NCBI GenBank assembly: GCA_036499445.1
Contig: DASYDU010000015.1
Coordinates: 1 to 6,745, forward strand
Source: DASYDU01 sp036499445
GTDB taxonomy: Bacteria > Planctomycetota > Planctomycetia > Pirellulales > Lacipirellulaceae
Direction of reading: 5' to 3'
DNA length: 6,745 bases
Positions 4,082-6,745 of the stretch are shown piece after piece (the stretch's first letter is position 1; each line of letters opens with the position of its first letter). The translations under genes and the position numbers were made by a program. The notes under the pieces are model-generated. The model was not told where the DNA came from. It saw only the letters and a program-made list of their open reading frames with translations, and made no database searches.

Positions 4082-6745
4082 TCATTTGACGGCCAGCTCC
4101 GCAAACACATCATCTACCCCCGCGTCCAGGCGCTCACCCGTTTCATCGGTCGCTCGATCCGCCGGCAATGTATCTCGCAGCCCATCATCGCGTCGTGGCC
4201 CAGCGCCTGGCCGCGACGTGAGCCAAACCAACAGCGCATCATCGTGTCGCGCGGCAGCGGCCTCATTGGGTGGCACGCCCAGAGCCGGACACACGGCCGT
4301 AGGCAACATCGGCTGCAGCCGGGTCGGCGCTGGGCGTGGTGTGTCGGGGTCTGTCCCCATTTTCGAGACAACGGCCTTAACTCGATTTGCGCCGATCGAA
4401 AACGGGGACTGACCCCCTGGCGCAATCGCCGCCGTCAAGCCACCTGCACTCTGCCCAATCCGCAATCCGACATCCGAAATCCGCAATTGTTCTTCACTCG
4501 CTCCTCGCTCCTCGCCGCTCGCTCCTGCCCCCGTCGCCAACTGACCAAAATGGCCCTTCCACACGTCAAAGTCGGCCTGGTCAATCTTGCCCGCGCTCGC
4601 GCCCGTCTTGTCCCCGTTAGCCCGCAGGTCCGTCGTGCTGCCCAACGTGTCGCGCCACATCGTGTAGTCGGCCGCATCGACGACGCCACTGAGGTTATAG
4701 TCGCCGGGCAACGTGACAGCCGCCTCCGGCTTCGTGAACATCACGTAAATCGCGCCCTGGAAAAGGCCGCCCTGGTCGTCGCGAGGTGCACTCACTGCGA
4801 AGTCAATCAACCCATCCCCGTCCAAATCTCCCAAGGAAGCCACCGCGCGGCCAAATAGATCAGCGTTTGCCAGGGTCGGGCCGCCGTTGGTCCCACTGGC
4901 GATCTTCTGGCTGCTCTTCACCGTCCCATTGCTGTTCAAAAAGAGCACGTAGGCGGCCCCACGGGAAAGTCCGCCGATAGAGTCCCCGGCCGCCCCGACA
5001 ACTAAGTCCGTCACGCCGTCGCCATCGAGGTCCCGCAGCGACGCCACCGAGCTGCCGAAGCGGTCGTTGTTCGCGAGCGTCGGGCCGCCGTTCGTATCGC
5101 TAGCAATCTTAACGCTTTTTTTTGCAGTTCCATCGGAGTTCAGGAATAGTAATTGTACTGCCCCACGTCCCGTCCCTCCCGTGCCATCATCGCTTTTCCC
5201 GACCGCGAGTTCAGTAACGCCGTCGCCGTCCAGATCCCCCAGCGACGCCAAGGAGCCGCCAGCGAAGCCCAAGACCTGCTGGCTTTGTTTGACGGTACCA
5301 TTGCCGTTTAGGAAAAATACGTAAATGAAATCGTGTCTGGCCCCAACAGCCAGATCGGTGACGCCGTCTCCGTCCAGGTCTCCCAGCGATGCGACCGACT
5401 CGCCAAAGTAAGCGCCGTTTGCGAGCGTGGGCCCGCCATTCAAGCCACTGGCGATCTTCACGCTGCTCTTCACCGTGCCGTTGTTGCTCATCAGCAACAC
5501 ATACGCCGCTCCGCGGTATGTCCCGAAGCTATGGTCGTATCTGGCCCCGACCGCGAGATCGGTGACCCCGTCGCCGTCCAGGTCCCCCAGCGACGCCACC
5601 GAACTGCCGAATTGGTCACGGTCCCCCAGCGTTGGACCGCCGCCGGTGCGACTAGCGATCTTCTGGCTGCTCTTCACCGTGCCGTTGCTGTTCATGAACA
5701 GCACGTGCACGGCCCCACGTTCCAAGCCGCCCGTGTCATCTTTATTGGCTCCGACGGCGAGGTCAGTCACGCCGTCGCCGTCCAAGTCCCCCAGCGACGC
5801 CACCGAATTGCCGAAGTAGTCACTGCCTGTCAACGTTGGACCGCCTCCAACGCCGCTAGCGATCTTCTGTGTTTTGGCGGGATCCGGCAGACCGATGCTG
5901 GGCTTAGTGATCGTCGCTTGGTAGTCTTCCACCTCACCGTCAATGGCAGCGCCAGTGGGATTGGCCGCTGCTTCGTCGCTGCTCAATCGAAACCGCGCGA
6001 AGGTCGTGCCTGTGAAGCCGCTGGGCACCGTCGCGAACGTGAGCGTCTTGGTGACATTGCTACTGCCCGTGGGCACCGTCAAGGAAGCGCGCTCTGTGGC
6101 ATTGTCGAACACGCCATCGGCGTTGTAGTCGATCCAGCCGTAGAGAGTCGCCGCTGTGCCCGTCGTATTCGTGACGCGCACGTTTACCTTTGGTTGATCT
6201 CCAATAGTGAGTGCAAGGTCGGCCGGAGGATTCGCGAGCCCGTCCTCGTCGTCCGGGAGAGCTCCGTTCACGTCATCCGCATTGGCGGCCGCAAATTGCA
6301 GCGTACCCGCGTCCGCATCGACATTGGCCCCCAACTTAAGCCCGACCACGATGACGTGACTCGGTCCATTGTCGGAGACGAGCGTGTTGTAGTTTCCCGG
6401 GCCGGTCTCAGACGCCGGGTCTGGCGCGTCGCCGAAGTCGCTGCCCCCCGGTTTCAGGAATAGTAAGTGCACAGTCCCGCTGGTGCCATAACCTCTCGCC
6501 CCGACGGCTAGGTCGATCAAACCGTCGCCGTCCAGGTCTCCCAGCGAAGTCACTGAACTGCCGAAGAAGTCAAGGGTCGCGAGCGTCGGGCCGCCATTCG
6601 TGCCGCTAGCGATCTTCGTGCTGCCCTTCGCGGTGCCATTGGCGTTCATATACACCACATCGACCGCGCCGCATTGCGGGCCTCCCGAGCTATCGCCATC
6701 GGCTCCGACCGCCAGGTCGGTAATCCCATCCCCATCCAGATCACC
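4082..6745 (-). CDS. FG-GAP / GEVED / dockerin surface protein, 5' end outside window
   Basis: The C-terminal 887 residues of a large, probably exported protein. The frame is open through the right edge: 6659-6745 still encodes GDLDGDGITDLAVGADG, so the GTG near 6658 is internal. Numbering from the edge, FG-GAP units with Ca-binding DLDGDG loops begin near residues 1 and 69. A GEVED domain follows at about 101-280 (SDFGDAPD, WIDYNADGVFD, FARFRLS, GEVEDY). Six further FG-GAP units occupy about 290-673, and a type I dockerin 680-735 (GDYNLSGVVDAADY and KIDQADFDVWKGHFG). Residues 736-887 form a low-complexity tail ending in a region around DDALLVWLTSRPG...VDDVFAELAVK that resembles the ends of other planctomycete dockerin proteins as I recall them. 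FG-GAP blades build integrin-like beta-propellers used in binding. Dockerin suggests docking to a partner, though planctomycete cohesins are poorly known. No catalytic domain is visible here, so one could lie upstream. The stop is TGA at 4082-4084. Confidence 0.9.
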   Translation of the reverse strand, partial: GDLDGDGITDLAVGADGDSSGGPQCGAVDVVYMNANGTAKGSTKIASGTNGGPTLATLDFFGSSVTSLGDLDGDGLIDLAVGARGYGTSGTVHLLFLKPGGSDFGDAPDPASETGPGNYNTLVSDNGPSHVIVVGLKLGANVDADAGTLQFAAANADDVNGALPDDEDGLANPPADLALTIGDQPKVNVRVTNTTGTAATLYGWIDYNADGVFDNATERASLTVPTGSSNVTKTLTFATVPSGFTGTTFARFRLSSDEAAANPTGAAIDGEVEDYQATITKPSIGLPDPAKTQKIASGVGGGPTLTGSDYFGNSVASLGDLDGDGVTDLAVGANKDDTGGLERGAVHVLFMNSNGTVKSSQKIASRTGGGPTLGDRDQFGSSVASLGDLDGDGVTDLAVGARYDHSFGTYRGAAYVLLMSNNGTVKSSVKIASGLNGGPTLANGAYFGESVASLGDLDGDGVTDLAVGARHDFIYVFFLNGNGTVKQSQQVLGFAGGSLASLGDLDGDGVTELAVGKSDDGTGGTGRGAVQLLFLNSDGTAKKSVKIASDTNGGPTLANNDRFGSSVASLRDLDGDGVTDLVVGAAGDSIGGLSRGAAYVLFLNSNGTVKSSQKIASGTNGGPTLANADLFGRAVASLGDLDGDGLIDFAVSAPRDDQGGLFQGAIYVMFTKPEAAVTLPGDYNLSGVVDAADYTMWRDTLGSTTDLRANGDKTGASAGKIDQADFDVWKGHFGQLATGAGASGEERGASEEQLRISDVGLRIGQSAGGLTAAIAPGGQSPFSIGANRVKAVVSKMGTDPDTPRPAPTRLQPMLPTAVCPALGVPPNEAAAARHDDALLVWLTSRPGAGPRRDDGLRDTLPADRATDETGERLDAGVDDVFAELAVK
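4346..4416. repeat. REP-like inverted repeat inside the dockerin-protein tail
   Basis: Two 21-bp arms, 4346-4366 and 4396-4416, are inverted copies matching at 19 of 21 positions, with a 29-bp spacer. Each arm also carries its own small hairpin (GGGGTCTGTCCCC and GGGGACTGACCCC), followed or preceded by TTTTCGA/TCGAAAA. This resembles the GGGGACTGTCCCC-type dispersed elements that I recall near IS200-like (REP-associated) transposases in planctomycetes. No transposase is in the window. It is read as codons for about residues 777-800 of the minus-strand protein, within SIGANRVKAVVSKMG and its flanks. Confidence 0.7.
4458..4485. repeat. Heptamer array, four units of ATCCGNN
   Basis: Four consecutive 7-bp units: ATCCGCA, ATCCGAC, ATCCGAA, ATCCGCA. 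On the minus strand they read as variants of TNCGGAT. They encode about LRISDVGLRI in the tail of the dockerin protein. Such CGGATTG-type runs are familiar to me as intergenic low-complexity DNA in planctomycetes. A change of one unit would shift the reading frame. Confidence 0.8.
4498..4525. repeat. Heptamer array, four units of TCGCTCC
   Basis: Four consecutive 7-bp units: TCGCTCC, TCGCTCC, TCGCCGC, TCGCTCC. They lie 12 bases from the ATCCGNN array. They encode about SGEERGASE immediately after the dockerin domain. As with the neighbouring array, the period is not a multiple of three. Confidence 0.8.
4541..4708 (-). other. Type I dockerin domain coding region
   Basis: Encodes residues about 680-735 of the large minus-strand protein. 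There are two calcium-loop-helix halves: DYNLSGVVDAADYTMW and a second half with NGDKTG...KIDQADFDVW. The first loop fits D-x-N-x-S-G-x-V-x-x-x-D well. The second carries an insertion (ASAG) between loop positions, as planctomycete dockerins often do. Dockerins bind cohesins in cellulosomes; the partner here is unknown. Confidence 0.85.
4727..5874 (-). repeat. Second FG-GAP array, six units, 204-bp register
   Basis: Six units share the core FGSSVASLGDLDGDGVTDLAVGA, then a loop, a strand such as GAVHVLFMNSNGTVKSS and KIAS..GGPTL. The glycine codon of the DGDG motif starts at 5771, 5567, 5363, 5219, 5015 and 4811. The spacing is 204 bp each time except 144 bp between 5363 and 5219. Variants include RDLDGDG (near 5015) and DFAVSA (near 4811). 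The array probably folds as one beta-propeller with calcium in the DxDGDG loops. Confidence 0.9.
5906..6445 (-). other. GEVED domain coding region between two FG-GAP arrays
   Basis: Encodes residues about 101-280, from GSDFGDAPD to GEVEDYQATIT. Diagnostic stretches are FGDAPDP, DDEDGL, GWIDYNADGVFDN, FARFRLSSDE and the terminal GEVEDY that names the family. It is a beta-sandwich-type domain common in secreted proteins of planctomycetes and Bacteroidetes. It sits directly after a propeller-closing strand ending in FLKPG. The second array also ends in FTKPE, which suggests two separate propellers with GEVED as the linker. Confidence 0.85.
6455..6745 (-). repeat. End of first FG-GAP array, partial at window edge
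   Basis: Two FG-GAP units are visible. One is cut by the window edge (GDLDGDGITDLAVGADG, glycine codon at 6725) and one is complete (FFGSSVTSLGDLDGDGLIDL, glycine codon at 6521). They are 204 bp apart, the same register as the second array. More units are expected beyond the edge, since two cannot close a propeller. Confidence 0.85.

Noticed and set aside
4346..4416. Complete insertion sequence or MITE with target duplication
   Set aside because: No transposase frame and no clear flanking direct repeat were seen. Only a REP-like inverted repeat is supported.
4458..4525. CRISPR-like or origin-iteron array
   Set aside because: The units are only 7 bp and contiguous, with no spacers and no cas genes. 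No replication initiator gene or AT-rich zone is nearby to support iterons.
4244..4858. 204-codon plus-strand frame
   Set aside because: It is antisense to the dockerin and tail of the large minus-strand gene, rich in Arg/Pro/His as expected for a shadow frame, with no recognisable motif.
5333..6463. Long open frame of 376 codons on the plus strand
   Set aside because: It runs antisense to the FG-GAP/GEVED coding region. Its repeated VQVPQRRHR-like phrases are just the reverse reading of the repeated DLDGDG codons. It has no domain of its own.
6656..6658. GTG as start of the FG-GAP protein
   Set aside because: The frame stays open to the window edge, and the preceding codons encode another FG-GAP core (GDLDGDGITD), so this GTG is an internal valine.

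Overview
The window reads as chromosomal DNA of a planctomycete, most likely from the Pirellula/Gemmata-type relatives. This rests on family style, not on a marker gene. The supporting signs are a secreted-type protein opening with a short basic leader and an LExR-type motif, a giant FG-GAP/GEVED/dockerin surface protein, a membrane protein opening with a 'RFSIRALF' stretch before its first membrane helix, moderately high GC, and low-complexity heptamer DNA of the CGGATTG / GGAGCGA kind that I recall from planctomycete genomes. No rRNA, tRNA, CRISPR array, integrase or transposase gene was seen.

Layout, left to right. (1) 8-1369, minus strand: a 453-residue polytopic membrane protein that appears to be an internal duplication of [four membrane helices + small cytosolic PH-like domain]. 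(2) 1370-1502: a divergent intergenic gap with a short inverted repeat. (3) 1503-1901, plus strand: a 132-residue four-helix membrane protein of unknown function. (4) 1902-2276: non-coding leader with a weak hairpin, a short palindrome and a weak sigma70-like promoter candidate. (5) 2277-3905, plus strand: a 542-residue exported calpain-family (C2) cysteine peptidase with complete Gln/Cys/His/Asn active site. (6) 3906-4081: a convergent gap with two hairpins. (7) 4082 to the right edge, minus strand: the C-terminal 887 residues of a large surface or secreted protein, whose start lies outside the window. Its order is FG-GAP repeats, GEVED domain, six more FG-GAP repeats, type I dockerin, and a tail whose coding DNA contains heptamer arrays and a REP-like inverted repeat.

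The calpain and the FG-GAP/dockerin protein are transcribed towards each other, so they are not an operon. Both are typical of the planctomycete exported proteome, but nothing shows that they act together. The membrane proteins at the left have no assignable role.

I did not find a convincing undescribed multi-gene system. The most unusual content is at the DNA level: the exact 204-bp register of the FG-GAP array, with one unit shortened by exactly 60 bp, and the run of dispersed-repeat-like DNA (two 4 x 7-bp arrays and a 21-bp-arm inverted repeat) that stays in frame inside the dockerin protein's tail.
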